Positions 6,855 to 14,280 are shown, counted from the stretch's first letter. The stretch is DNA of 18,819 nucleotides from JAFMDF01 sp039024375 (GCA_039024375.1 JBCCQK010000105.1:1-18819); one strand, 5' to 3'. Notes: generated from the letters alone by a model not told the origin. Numbers and translations: made by a program.

Positions 6855-6885
6855 TTTGCAAAACAAAGAAATAGTCGTACCTTTG
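6855..6885 (+). promoter_or_regulatory. Main promoter of the ribosomal protein cluster
   Basis: TTTG at 6855-6858, a 19-base spacer, then TACCTTTG at 6878-6885: an exact match to the Bacteroidota sigma-A consensus. AT-rich DNA precedes the -33 box. Transcription would begin near 6891 and give a leader of about 105 bases before rpsL. It is the clearest full + strand promoter in the window, so it probably drives much of the downstream cluster. Confidence 0.8.
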
Positions 6886-6950
6886 CAATCGCTTTGAAAA
6901 AGGTGGGTGTTTTTGTCTCGCAAAAGCGCCAAAACGTAAGAAAAAAATAC

Positions 6951-6974
6951 GTACTCTGCGGAGTACCTCTTTTT
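6951..6974 (+). promoter_or_regulatory. Leader hairpin with T-run before rpsL
   Basis: GTACTC (6951-6956) and GAGTAC (6961-6966) close a TGCG loop and are followed after three bases by TTTTT (6970-6974). This is a terminator/attenuator-like shape inside the rpsL leader. The stem is only 6 bp, so full termination is unlikely; partial attenuation or a protein-binding role is possible. Confidence 0.4.
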
Positions 6975-6995
6975 AATAAAACACAATAGGATTAT

Positions 6996-7370
6996 ATGCC
7001 TACTATCAACCAATTAGTCCGTAAAGGTAGAAAGAAGATTGTTGAAGCTAGCAAATCTCGTGCCTTGGATTCCTGCCCACAGAAACGCGGTGTTTGTACT
7101 CGTGTTTATACGACCACTCCGAAGAAGCCTAATTCCGCCCTTAGAAAAGTTGCAAAAGTAAGATTAACGAATGGTATTGAAGTGATTGCCTATATCCCTG
7201 GTGAAGGCCACAACTTGCAAGAACACTCTATCGTGTTAATCAGAGGGGGACGGGTAAAGGATTTGCCGGGTGTACGATACACAATCGTTCGTGGTGCGTT
7301 GGATACAGCGGGTGTTGCTGACCGAACGCAGAGTCGTTCTAAGTATGGTGCTAAGCGACCAAAGAAATAG
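6996..7370 (+). CDS. rpsL: 30S ribosomal protein uS12
   Basis: A 124-residue uS12, the decoding-centre protein of the small subunit. Family landmarks are complete: CPQKRGVCTRVYTTTPKKPNSALRK at 27-51 and GEGHNLQEHS..LIRGGRVKDLPGVRYTIVRGALD from 69. K43, K44, K88 and P91, the sites where streptomycin resistance arises in the family, carry the sensitive-type residues. D89 is the position methylthiolated in E. coli. It has the full family length and the usual MPTINQLVRKG start. It is the first gene of the cluster, about 105 bases after the predicted transcription start, and is followed by a 102-base spacer to rpsG with a small stem at 7439-7452. Confidence 0.98.
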   Translation: MPTINQLVRKGRKKIVEASKSRALDSCPQKRGVCTRVYTTTPKKPNSALRKVAKVRLTNGIEVIAYIPGEGHNLQEHSIVLIRGGRVKDLPGVRYTIVRGALDTAGVADRTQSRSKYGAKRPKK

Positions 7371-7472
7371 TCGTTTTTAAGAACTCTAGACAACAGACTA
7401 CTTCATCAAGCAGATTTTAATTTTTCTTTAATAAAGGCTGAGCTAACGCTCACCGCTAAAATTCCGCAGAAA

Positions 7473-7940
7473 ATGCGTAAAAGAAAACCTAAAGTAAGAG
7501 TAATCACACCAGACCCAAGATACAACGATACGTTGGTAACGCAGTTCGTTAACAATATGATGTTGTCGGGTAAGAAGAGTACCGCCTTTGCTGTATTCTA
7601 TGGTGCTATGGATATTGTGAAATCGAAAATGGGTGGAGATGAGCACGCTATTTGGAAAAAAGCGTTGAATAATATTATGCCACAGGTGGAAGTGAGAAGT
7701 AAGCGAATTGGTGGAGCCACTTTCCAGATTCCCGTTGAAATTCGTCCTAACCGAAAGGTATCTATTGGTATGAAATGGATGATTAACTTTGCAAGAAAGC
7801 GTAGTGGAAAGGGGATGGCAGAAAAATTAGCTTCCGAAGTAATGGCAGCGAGCAAAGGAGAAGGCGCAGCAGTGAAGCGTAAAGAGGATACGCACAAAAT
7901 GGCAGAATCAAACCGAGCATTTGCTCACTTTAAAGTATAA
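7473..7940 (+). CDS. rpsG: 30S ribosomal protein uS7
   Basis: A 155-residue uS7, the primary binder of the 16S rRNA 3' major domain and head assembly nucleator. The family signature is clear at about 76-95 (RSKRIGGATFQIPVEIRPNRK), along with the beta-hairpin that contacts E-site tRNA. The C-terminus KRKEDTHKMAESNRAFAHFKV matches the short form without the E. coli K-12 extension. In E. coli S7 represses translation of the str mRNA; here the 102-base rpsL-rpsG spacer contains only a 5-bp stem (7439-7443/7448-7452), so an equivalent control is not evident. A 147-base spacer with a 14-bp direct repeat separates it from fusA. Confidence 0.98.
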   Translation: MRKRKPKVRVITPDPRYNDTLVTQFVNNMMLSGKKSTAFAVFYGAMDIVKSKMGGDEHAIWKKALNNIMPQVEVRSKRIGGATFQIPVEIRPNRKVSIGMKWMINFARKRSGKGMAEKLASEVMAASKGEGAAVKRKEDTHKMAESNRAFAHFKV

Positions 7941-7970
7941 GGGGAATAGTGAAATTAAAGTGCATTTTTA

Positions 7971-7998
7971 AATTGTAGATTTGCAATTGTAGATTTCA
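7971..7998. repeat. 14-bp direct repeat in the rpsG-fusA spacer
   Basis: AATTGTAGATTTGC (7971-7984) is followed directly by AATTGTAGATTTCA (7985-7998), 12 of 14 identical. It can also be read as heptads (TGTAGAT, TTGCAAT, TGTAGAT, TTCACAT), linking it to the other 7-bp-phased spacers. The first copy contains TAGATTTG, a -7-like box without a -33 partner. Confidence 0.55.
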
Positions 7999-8087
7999 CA
8001 TTTCCTTCGGACAGTCTCAACGAACGAACAGCACCAACAAATTTAAACCCATTTCTTAATCATTTTAATACCACTTAGGGCATTGAT

Positions 8088-10223
8088 ATGGCAAAAAAAG
8101 ATTTAACCTTCACTAGAAATATTGGTATTGCGGCGCACATTGATGCGGGTAAAACCACTACTACTGAACGTATTTTATATTACACGGGTATTAGTCACAA
8201 GATTGGTGAGGTGCACGACGGTGCGGCGACGATGGACTGGATGGAGCAAGAGCAGGAAAGAGGTATTACCATTACTTCGGCAGCTACAAAGACTAGCTGG
8301 AAGTGGAAAGACCAAGAGTATCCTATCAATATTATTGATACTCCGGGGCACGTTGACTTTACCGTTGAGGTAGAGCGTTCTTTGAGAGTTTTAGACGGAA
8401 TGGTTTTTTTATTCTGTGCGGTTTCTGGGGTAGAGCCTCAGTCTGAGACAGTTTGGAGACAAGCAGAAAGATATAGCGTTCCAAGAATCGGATTCGTCAA
8501 CAAGATGGACCGACAAGGGGCGAATTTCTTCGAAGTTGTCAAGCAAGTAAAGGAGATGTTGGGTGGTAATCCTGTCCCTTTACAGGTACCCATTGGTTCG
8601 GAAGATGAGTTCAAAGGAGTGGTTGATTTGATTACTAATCAAGCTATCATTTGGAACGAAGAGGACCGAGGTATGACTTACGAAGTGGTAGATATTCCTG
8701 CCGACTTGGTAGATACAGTGGCGGAGCAAAGAGAATATTTATTAGAGGCAGTGGCGGAGTACGACGAATCGTTGATGGAAAAGTACTTCGATGACCCAGA
8801 TTCTTTGACGGCTGAAGAAATCAGAGGTGCGCTAAGAGCAGCGGTGATTGACATGAGCTTAATTCCAATGATGTGTGGAACAGCTTTCAAAAATAAAGGA
8901 GTGCAGGCAGTTTTAGATGCGGTTTGTGCATTTATGCCATCTCCACTAGATATTGAAGCGGTTGAAGGGACAGACCCTAAGACCGACGAGCCGTTGACGC
9001 GTAAGCCAACGGATGATGAGCCATTTGCTGCTTTAGCGTTCAAAATTGCGACTGACCCTTTTGTAGGTCGTTTGGCTTTCTTCCGTGTTTACTCTGGTAC
9101 TTTGGATGCGGGGTCTTACGTAATGAACACTCGTTCTGGTAAGAAGGAGCGTATTTCACGGATTTATCAAATGCACTCCAACGACCGAGAGGCGATGGCA
9201 AAAGTAGGCGCAGGAGACATTGCGGCGGCAGTAGGTTTCAAAGACATCAAAACGGGAGATACTTTGTGTGATGTCGATAACCAAATCGTACTGGAAAGTA
9301 TGACTTTCCCCGAGCCAGTAATCGGTATTGCGATTGAGCCTAAGACGCAAAAAGACGTTGAGAAACTGGGTATGGCTTTGGCCAAATTGACCGAAGAAGA
9401 CCCGACTTTCCACGCAAGATTCGACGAAGAAACGAATCAAACCATCATCAGTGGTATGGGGGAATTGCACCTAGAGATTATTGTTGACCGATTGAAGCGG
9501 GAATTTAAAGTAGAAGTAAATGAGGGAGAACCTCAGGTAAACTACCGAGAAGCATTAACCAAGCAAGTATCTCACCGAGAGCGTTTGAAAAAGCAGTCAG
9601 GTGGTTCTGGTCTATTTGCTGATATGGAGTTCGAATTAGGTCCCGCATCGGAAGAATTTTTGGAGTCAGATGAGTTCAAATCTGGTAAAGAGAAGTTGGA
9701 ATTTGATTGGGGTATCGTTGGGGGTTCCATCGATAAGAACTACATTAAGCCTATCAAAGACGGTTTCCGTTCGATGATGGACAACGGTATCTTGGCTGGT
9801 TACAGTATGGATGCGATGCGCGTTCGAGTATTTGACGGCTCCATGCACGCAGTGGATTCGAAGCCAATTGCTTTCGAGTTGTGTGCGAAGGAAGGTTTTA
9901 AAGCTGCTGCCAAATCTTGTAAGCCAGAATTGCTAGAACCTATCATGAAGTTAGAAGTAACTTCTCCCGAAGAATATACGGGTGGTGTGATTGGTGACTT
10001 GAACCGAAGAAGAGGTTTAATCAAGGGCCAAGACATGAAGAATAATGCAACCATCATCAAAGCGGATGTGCCATTATCTGAAATGTTTGGCTACGTAACG
10101 CACCTGCGGACAATTACTTCTGGTAGAGCATCTTCTTCTATGGAGTTCTCTCACTACGCAGCGGCACCGAGAGGTATTGCCGAAGACGTAATCGCTAAAG
10201 CTAAAGGGCTTACTACTGCATAA
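8088..10223 (+). CDS. fusA: Elongation factor G
   Basis: A 711-residue translational GTPase that drives tRNA-mRNA translocation and, with ribosome recycling factor, subunit splitting. GTPase motifs: G1 AHIDAGKT at 16-23, G2 ERGIT at 57-61, G3 DTPGH at 84-88, G4 NKMD at 138-141 and G5 around GTA at 264-266. Domains II-V follow at full length. The domain IV tip keeps the critical histidine (H587, in VFDGSMHAVDS), and domain V has the RRRG...VPLSEMFGY..LRTITSGRAS..MEFSHY block. The ATG at 8088 is preceded by TTAGGG about 9 bases upstream. Unlike in E. coli, no tuf gene follows; the next gene is rpsJ after 394 bases. I see nothing to suggest the fusidic-acid-resistance or mitochondrial paralog type. 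Confidence 0.98.
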   Translation: MAKKDLTFTRNIGIAAHIDAGKTTTTERILYYTGISHKIGEVHDGAATMDWMEQEQERGITITSAATKTSWKWKDQEYPINIIDTPGHVDFTVEVERSLRVLDGMVFLFCAVSGVEPQSETVWRQAERYSVPRIGFVNKMDRQGANFFEVVKQVKEMLGGNPVPLQVPIGSEDEFKGVVDLITNQAIIWNEEDRGMTYEVVDIPADLVDTVAEQREYLLEAVAEYDESLMEKYFDDPDSLTAEEIRGALRAAVIDMSLIPMMCGTAFKNKGVQAVLDAVCAFMPSPLDIEAVEGTDPKTDEPLTRKPTDDEPFAALAFKIATDPFVGRLAFFRVYSGTLDAGSYVMNTRSGKKERISRIYQMHSNDREAMAKVGAGDIAAAVGFKDIKTGDTLCDVDNQIVLESMTFPEPVIGIAIEPKTQKDVEKLGMALAKLTEEDPTFHARFDEETNQTIISGMGELHLEIIVDRLKREFKVEVNEGEPQVNYREALTKQVSHRERLKKQSGGSGLFADMEFELGPASEEFLESDEFKSGKEKLEFDWGIVGGSIDKNYIKPIKDGFRSMMDNGILAGYSMDAMRVRVFDGSMHAVDSKPIAFELCAKEGFKAAAKSCKPELLEPIMKLEVTSPEEYTGGVIGDLNRRRGLIKGQDMKNNATIIKADVPLSEMFGYVTHLRTITSGRASSSMEFSHYAAAPRGIAEDVIAKAKGLTTA

Positions 10224-10353
10224 CAAATACAAGATTACGGGATTTTTTGGATTAACAGGATTTTACTCCTCTTACTCTCTTTGTAGTCCATTGTGTTTTG
10301 ATTAAAAATAACTGCTAAGGCCAAAGGGTCTAAAAACAGCACAAAATATTGTA

Positions 10354-10418
10354 GAATGATGGGGTCTTTTAGTGTTCGCAAGTCCTGTACTTGTGAAGAT
10401 TAGAAAGCCCCTACATTC
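10354..10418 (+). ncRNA. Long hairpin upstream of rpsJ (cis-regulatory or palindromic repeat)
   Basis: A 65-base stem-loop: GAATG/CATTC (10354-10358/10414-10418), a 2x2 internal loop, GGGGT/GCCCC (10361-10365/10407-10411), a C-A mismatch, a seven-pair segment (10367-10373/10399-10405), a G-G mismatch, then eight pairs TTCGCAAG/CTTGTGAA (10375-10382/10390-10397) around a seven-base loop. That is about 25 pairs, four of them G.U wobbles. It is transcribed with the operon if the rpsL promoter is the source. It could be a leader element for the S10 genes or a decayed palindromic repeat. Confidence 0.5.
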
Positions 10419-10431
10419 AAAAGTCATAAGT

Positions 10432-10609
10432 TTAATTACTATTTCACAGTTTGACGAAACAAGAGAAAAGAGGTAAATGACCTACAAAAATCTTGCAATC
10501 CTGTCAACTGTATATTAATTATCATTTTACAGTTTGACGGTATAAGGGATTAAATGTTAACTAAGGCAACTGACCTACAAACATCCTGTAATCTTGTCAT
10601 CCTGTCAAC
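10432..10609. repeat. Diverged tandem duplication before rpsJ
   Basis: TTAATTACTATTTCACAGTTTGACG at 10432-10456 recurs at 10515-10539 with 22 of 25 identical. TGACCTACAAA followed by AATC/ATC-TTG-CCTGTCAAC words at 10478-10508 recurs, expanded by one heptad, at 10571-10609. The offset grows from 83 to 93 bp, so the copies have acquired indels. The second copy ends nine bases before the rpsJ ATG. Confidence 0.6.
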
Positions 10610-10617
10610 AAAAGGTT

Positions 10618-10926
10618 ATGAATCAAAAGATTAGAATTAAGCTTCGTTCTTACGACCACAATTTAGTTGATAAGTCAACCGAAAAAATTGTCAAAACAGT
10701 TCGTAATAGTGGAGCACTTGTAACTGGTCCGATTCCGCTGCCAACCGACAAAAAGATTTTTACTGTGTTGCGTTCACCTCACGTCAACAAGAAATCTCGG
10801 GAGCAGTTTCAAATGCGGACTCACAAACGCCTAATAGAAATATACACTCCTACCCAAAAGACGGTCGATGCACTGTCGAAATTGGAACTACCGAGTGGTG
10901 TTGATATTCAAGTTAAGTTAACGTAA
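10618..10926 (+). CDS. rpsJ: 30S ribosomal protein uS10
   Basis: A 102-residue uS10 of the 30S head, the first gene of the S10-type block; in E. coli it also acts as NusE in antitermination. Recognisable are the N-terminus MNQKIRIKLRSYDHNLVDKST, the central GPIPLPT at 37-43, and SPHVNKKSREQFQMRTHKRLIEI at 53-75, which spans the extended loop. The frame opens at a TTG at 10594, but those eight extra codons lie in repeat DNA. The ATG at 10618, with AAAAGG two bases upstream, gives the normal family start and length. Preceded by a 394-base structured spacer and followed by 254 bases before rplC. Confidence 0.97.
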   Translation: MNQKIRIKLRSYDHNLVDKSTEKIVKTVRNSGALVTGPIPLPTDKKIFTVLRSPHVNKKSREQFQMRTHKRLIEIYTPTQKTVDALSKLELPSGVDIQVKLT

Positions 10927-11123
10927 TTGTGACGGTGGACAGTAAATCGAGATTTGTCGGATATTTCAATCATTTCTCCTTTACTTTTTCCTTCCTTTTT
11001 AGAGCTAACTTTTATTTTGATAATACAAATCTTGTTACCAAAAGTCAACGTTCGTTCGGTTTTTGGCAGAGATTGCTGACGTCGTGAGTTTCCATAGCTA
11101 GTTAAAAAGTGTAACAACAAATT

Positions 11124-11158
11124 ACTAGTCACTAGTCACTAGTCACTAATCACTACTA
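11124..11158. repeat. 7-bp tandem repeat before rplC
   Basis: Three perfect copies of ACTAGTC (11124-11144) followed by ACTAATC and ACTACTA, all in one phase, end 22 bases before the rplC start. Related words in the same phase-7 arrangement occur beside lysA (2873-2900). Confidence 0.75.
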
Positions 11159-11180
11159 CAAGATACTAAATATAATAAAC

Positions 11181-11801
11181 GTGAACGGAATCATCGGTAA
11201 GAAAATCGGTATGACCAGCGTCTTTGACGAAGATGGGCGGAATATTCCTTGTACGATTGTTGAAGCGGGTCCTTGTGTTGTTACGCAAAAGAAAACAGAA
11301 GACACCGACGGCTACGACTCGTTGCAGCTAGGTTTCGGCGAGAAGAAAGTTAAGAATACAACAAAGTCTTTGCAAGGCCACTTTGACAAAGCAGGTACTG
11401 CTCCAAAAAGAAAAGTAGTTGAGTTCAGAGACTTTGAAATCAATAAAGAATTAGGCGATATTATCACTGCATCGGACGTGTTCGAAGAAGGTGACGTCAT
11501 CAACGCCATTGGAACCTCTAAGGGTAAGGGTTTCCAAGGGGTTGTTAAGCGATACAACTTCCGGGGGGTAAATGACGCAACGCACGGTCAGCATAACCGA
11601 CAAAGAGCTCCTGGTTCTATCGGTGCGGCTTCCTATCCTGCGAAAGTATTTAAAGGAATGAGAATGGCGGGAAGAACGGGCGGCGACCGTATCAAAGTGA
11701 AGAACCTAGAAATTGTTAAGATATTCCCTGACAACAACTTGGTTTTGGTGAAAGGAGCAATTCCTGGCCATAAAGGGTCGTACGTAATTTTAGAAAAGTA
11801 A
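11181..11801 (+). CDS. rplC: 50S ribosomal protein uL3
   Basis: A 206-residue uL3, an early-assembly 23S rRNA binder whose extension reaches the peptidyl transferase centre. The N-terminus MNGIIGKKIGMTSVFDEDG and the central-loop signature HGQHNRQRAPGSIG at 135-148 with RMAGRTGGDR at 161-170 are intact. The glutamine methylated in E. coli L3 falls in this loop. The start is GTG at 11181, supported by the family N-terminus beginning exactly there; no upstream alternative fits. The 254-base spacer before it ends in a 7-bp tandem repeat; rplD follows after 88 bases. Confidence 0.97.
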   Translation: MNGIIGKKIGMTSVFDEDGRNIPCTIVEAGPCVVTQKKTEDTDGYDSLQLGFGEKKVKNTTKSLQGHFDKAGTAPKRKVVEFRDFEINKELGDIITASDVFEEGDVINAIGTSKGKGFQGVVKRYNFRGVNDATHGQHNRQRAPGSIGAASYPAKVFKGMRMAGRTGGDRIKVKNLEIVKIFPDNNLVLVKGAIPGHKGSYVILEK

Positions 11802-11889
11802 TGTGTTCATTTGTTAGGGAATCTGTTGTTTGACAGCAGTAATTCTCAAAAACAATTAACTCATTTAATCCTATAAAATATTTCAGAAA

Positions 11890-12510
11890 ATGAAACTGGA
11901 AGTATTAAATGTAAGTGGAGATGCCACGGGACGGTCAGTAGAATTGCCCGATAGCGTATTTGGCGAGCAAAATGAGCACGCCGTTTACTTGGCGGTGAAG
12001 GCATACTTAGCTGCTCAACGTCAAGGTACACATAAGGCAAAGGAAAAAGGAGAAATCACCGCTTCTACCAAAAAGATTAAGCGACAAAAAGGAACGGGTA
12101 CGGCTCGTGCGGGTAGTGTCAAGAGTGGTGTTATGCGAGGTGGTGGCAGAATATTCGGCCCACGTCCACGGAAATATACGCAGAAGTTAAACAAGAAAGT
12201 AAAGCAAGTTGCTCGACGTTCTGCGATTGCGAGTAAGTTGGCTAACGGCCAGGTAAAAGTAGTTGAGAATTTCACTTTCGAAGCACCTAAGACAAAGCAG
12301 TACGTTGAGGTCTTAAGTTCTTTAGGAATCGAAGGCAAGTCTCTATTAGTTCTAGGTGATTACGATAATAACGTTTTACTATCTAGTCGAAATGTTCAAA
12401 AAGCAGGCGTTGTTGCGGCGGCGGAATTGAATACCTACGAAGTAATGAATGCGGGCACTTTAGTGCTATCCGAAGGAGCAGTCGAAAAAATTGTCGCTTC
12501 GTTGTCTTAG
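11890..12510 (+). CDS. rplD: 50S ribosomal protein uL4
   Basis: A 206-residue uL4. It lines the polypeptide exit tunnel with its basic loop, seen here at about 45-100 (KIKRQKGTGTARAGS...GGGRIFGPRPRKY), followed by the globular part with KKVKQVARRSAIASKLANGQ. In E. coli L4 also represses its own operon by binding the S10 leader. Here no homologous leader can be recognised, though hairpins are present before rpsJ and within several spacers. The ATG at 11890 gives MKLEVLNVSGDATG, the family start. Spacers are 88 bases upstream and 92 downstream. Confidence 0.97.
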   Translation: MKLEVLNVSGDATGRSVELPDSVFGEQNEHAVYLAVKAYLAAQRQGTHKAKEKGEITASTKKIKRQKGTGTARAGSVKSGVMRGGGRIFGPRPRKYTQKLNKKVKQVARRSAIASKLANGQVKVVENFTFEAPKTKQYVEVLSSLGIEGKSLLVLGDYDNNVLLSSRNVQKAGVVAAAELNTYEVMNAGTLVLSEGAVEKIVASLS

Positions 12511-12530
12511 AAATTTCATTGCGTTTCATT

Positions 12531-12585
12531 GGTTATCGAGTAGGGAAAAGGCAGACTTAATTTGTCTAACCTTTAATGAATAACC
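12531..12585 (+). promoter_or_regulatory. Hairpin between rplD and rplW
   Basis: GGTTAT (12531-12536) pairs with ATAACC (12580-12585), AAAGG (12547-12551) with CCTTT (12570-12574) and AGAC (12553-12556) with GTCT (12564-12567), around a seven-base loop. The structure ends 17 bases before the rplW ATG. The fold is AT-rich and its role is unknown. Confidence 0.35.
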
Positions 12586-12602
12586 TTCTAACTTTTATAA
12601 AA

Positions 12603-12899
12603 ATGGCAAAGAAAGTATTAATCAAGCCAATGATTACCGAAAAGTCTAGTGCTTTGACGGATGATTACAATAAATATACTTTTAAGGTAGATAAGGCTGC
12701 CAATAAGGTCGAAATCAAAAAGGCCATCGAAGCGGCGTATAATGTACAGGTCGAAGATGTTAAGACCTTGATTATGCCTTCTAAAGCAAAAGTAAGAAAT
12801 ACCAAGCGAGGTGTACAAAGAGGCCGCAAGTCTTCTTATAAGAAAGCAATTATCACTTTAGCTTTCGGTGAAGAAATCGACTTGTACGGCGACATTTAA
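12603..12899 (+). CDS. rplW: 50S ribosomal protein uL23
   Basis: A 98-residue uL23. It sits at the tunnel exit and forms the docking site for trigger factor and SRP. Family features: MAKKVLIKPMITEKSSAL at the N-terminus, YTFKVDKAANKVEIKKAIEAAYNVQVEDVKTL at about 30-60, and the basic hairpin KVRNTKRGVQRGRKSSYKKAIITL. An earlier in-frame start exists at 12576, adding MNNLLTFIK, but the ATG at 12603 begins the family sequence at the normal length and lies after the hairpin at 12531-12585. A 154-base spacer follows; it contains GTTATCA...TGATAAC inverted words but no gene. Confidence 0.96.
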   Translation: MAKKVLIKPMITEKSSALTDDYNKYTFKVDKAANKVEIKKAIEAAYNVQVEDVKTLIMPSKAKVRNTKRGVQRGRKSSYKKAIITLAFGEEIDLYGDI

Positions 12900-13053
12900 A
12901 AATTGCTTTATGGCTATATGGTTGTATTGTTCATCTAGCATAGTAACAATAAAGCCATACAACAATAAAACAATTTCTAATAGTTATCAGCAAAGATGAA
13001 TAAACATCAGTAATTGATAACGTTTCTAGGCAAAATAATAAATTCATAGCAAA

Positions 13054-13887
13054 ATGCCAGTAAAAAAGTATAAACCGGTATCACCGGGAACAAGATTTAG
13101 AGTAGGGAATACCTTTTCCGAAATCACCACTTCGAAGCCCGAAAAGAGTTTGACGGTTGGTTTGAAGAAATCGGGTGGTCGTAACCACTCGGGTAAGATG
13201 ACGGTTCGAAACATCGGTGGTGGTCACAAGCGAAGATACCGAATTATTGACTTCAAGCGAAATAAGGAAGGCGTAGTGGCAGAAGTCAAAACTATCGAAT
13301 ACGACCCAAACAGAAGTGCATACATTGCATTGGTGCAGTACAGTGATGGCGAAAAGCGGTATATCATTGCTCCTAATGGTTTGAAAGTAGGGGACTCTAT
13401 TATGTCTGGAAAAGGAGCAACGCCCGTAACGGGTAACGCTTTGTACTTAGCAGATATTCCACTAGGTGCTTCTATTCACGCTATTGAAATGACGCCTGGA
13501 AAAGGAGCCGCTTTAGCCAGAAGTGCAGGAACTTACGCTACGTTGACGGGTAGAGAAGGAAAGTACGCTTCTGTAAAGCTACCTTCTGGTGAAGTTCGAA
13601 GAATTTTGTTGACCTGTAAGGCAACGATTGGAACCACTTCTAATCCTGACCACGGTTTAACTGTCTTTGGCAAGGCGGGTAGAAGAAGATGGATTGGTCG
13701 AAGACCGAGAGTAAGGGGTGTAGCGATGAACCCAGTTGACCACCCAATGGGCGGTGGTGAAGGTAGGGCTTCTGGTGGTCACCCACGTTCCAGAACGGGT
13801 ATCATGGCCAAAGGTCAGAAGACGCGTAATCCAAACAAACATTCTTCTCGATTAATCATTTCTAAGCGAAAAGCTAAGAAAAAATAG
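13054..13887 (+). CDS. rplB: 50S ribosomal protein uL2
   Basis: A 277-residue uL2, essential for subunit association and the peptidyl transferase region. It shows GGRNHSGKMTVRNIGGGHKRRYRIIDFKR at 41-69, the SH3-like middle and the C-terminal signature AMNPVDHPMGGGEGRASGGHPRSRTG at 224-249. The conserved Asp-His pair is present (D229, H230). The second histidine of the E. coli motif DHPHGG is Met here, which I recall as normal in Bacteroidota. The ATG at 13054 opens with MPVKKYKPVSPGTR, the expected N-terminus. rpsS follows after 65 bases. Confidence 0.98.
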   Translation: MPVKKYKPVSPGTRFRVGNTFSEITTSKPEKSLTVGLKKSGGRNHSGKMTVRNIGGGHKRRYRIIDFKRNKEGVVAEVKTIEYDPNRSAYIALVQYSDGEKRYIIAPNGLKVGDSIMSGKGATPVTGNALYLADIPLGASIHAIEMTPGKGAALARSAGTYATLTGREGKYASVKLPSGEVRRILLTCKATIGTTSNPDHGLTVFGKAGRRRWIGRRPRVRGVAMNPVDHPMGGGEGRASGGHPRSRTGIMAKGQKTRNPNKHSSRLIISKRKAKKK

Positions 13888-13952
13888 ATAATAACGGAGG
13901 CTGCGGGTTGTCCTTTATGGATATTTAGCAATCTTCTCTAATAATAATAGAA

Positions 13953-14219
13953 ATGGCAAGGTCAGTAAAAAAAGGTCCCTACGTTTTCCACAAACTGTTA
14001 AAAAAAGTGGAGAAAGCGAAAGAATCCAACAGAAAGACGGTTATCAAGACTTGGTCAAGAGCGTCTATGATTATTCCCGATATGGTTGGTGAAACCATCG
14101 CTGTCCATAATGGAAAGACCTTTATCCCAGTTTTTGTAACGGAAAACATGGTGGGACATAAGTTAGGAGAATTTTCTCCAACGCGTAACTTCCGGTCGCA
14201 CGGTGGTAAGAAAAGGTAG
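13953..14219 (+). CDS. rpsS: 30S ribosomal protein uS19
   Basis: An 88-residue uS19, which pairs with S13 in the 30S head and reaches the A-site region. The family sequence is complete: MARSVKKGPYVFHKLLKKVEK, TWSRASMIIPDMVGETIAVHNGKTFIPVFVTENMVGHKLGEFSPTRNFRSHGGKKR. Length and both ends are standard. It is followed by an unusually long 177-base spacer that can fold into two hairpins (14224-14251 and 14281-14372) before rplV. Confidence 0.97.
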   Translation: MARSVKKGPYVFHKLLKKVEKAKESNRKTVIKTWSRASMIIPDMVGETIAVHNGKTFIPVFVTENMVGHKLGEFSPTRNFRSHGGKKR

Positions 14220-14280
14220 TTAGGTTGATTAGATAGAAATCTTTAATCAACTCATCCAATTACAATATAAATTAGTTCTT

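Larger units (their letters stand above)
6532..6995. other. Divergent promoter region between hydrolase and str operon
   Basis: 464 bp without a gene. It contains the minus promoter of the hydrolase (6627-6658), an AT-rich stretch with A/T tracts at 6836-6851 that could serve as an UP-like element, the + promoter of the ribosomal cluster (6855-6885), and the rpsL leader of about 100 bases with a small stem-loop (6951-6974). Nothing else was recognised between 6660 and 6830. Confidence 0.7.
10224..10617. other. 394-bp structured spacer between fusA and rpsJ
   Basis: The longest spacer in the ribosomal cluster, with no ORF. It begins with GATTACGGGATTTT/GGATTAACAGGATTTT words (10233-10264), contains a 65-base imperfect hairpin (10354-10418) and then a roughly 85-95-bp duplicated module (10432-10508 and 10515-10609) ending at the rpsJ start. 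The final words (ATCCTGTAATCTTGT) are the inverse of those at the left end, sharing GTAATCTTGT as a 10-bp inverted match (10231-10239 region with 10588-10597). Confidence 0.7.

Noticed and set aside
10908..11132. 74-residue minus ORF in the rpsJ-rplC spacer
   Set aside because: No domain, low-complexity basic composition and antisense to the operon; treated as a chance ORF.
11124..11158. CRISPR-like or array-like repeat
   Set aside because: Units are 7 bp with no spacers and no cas genes nearby; a simple tandem repeat.
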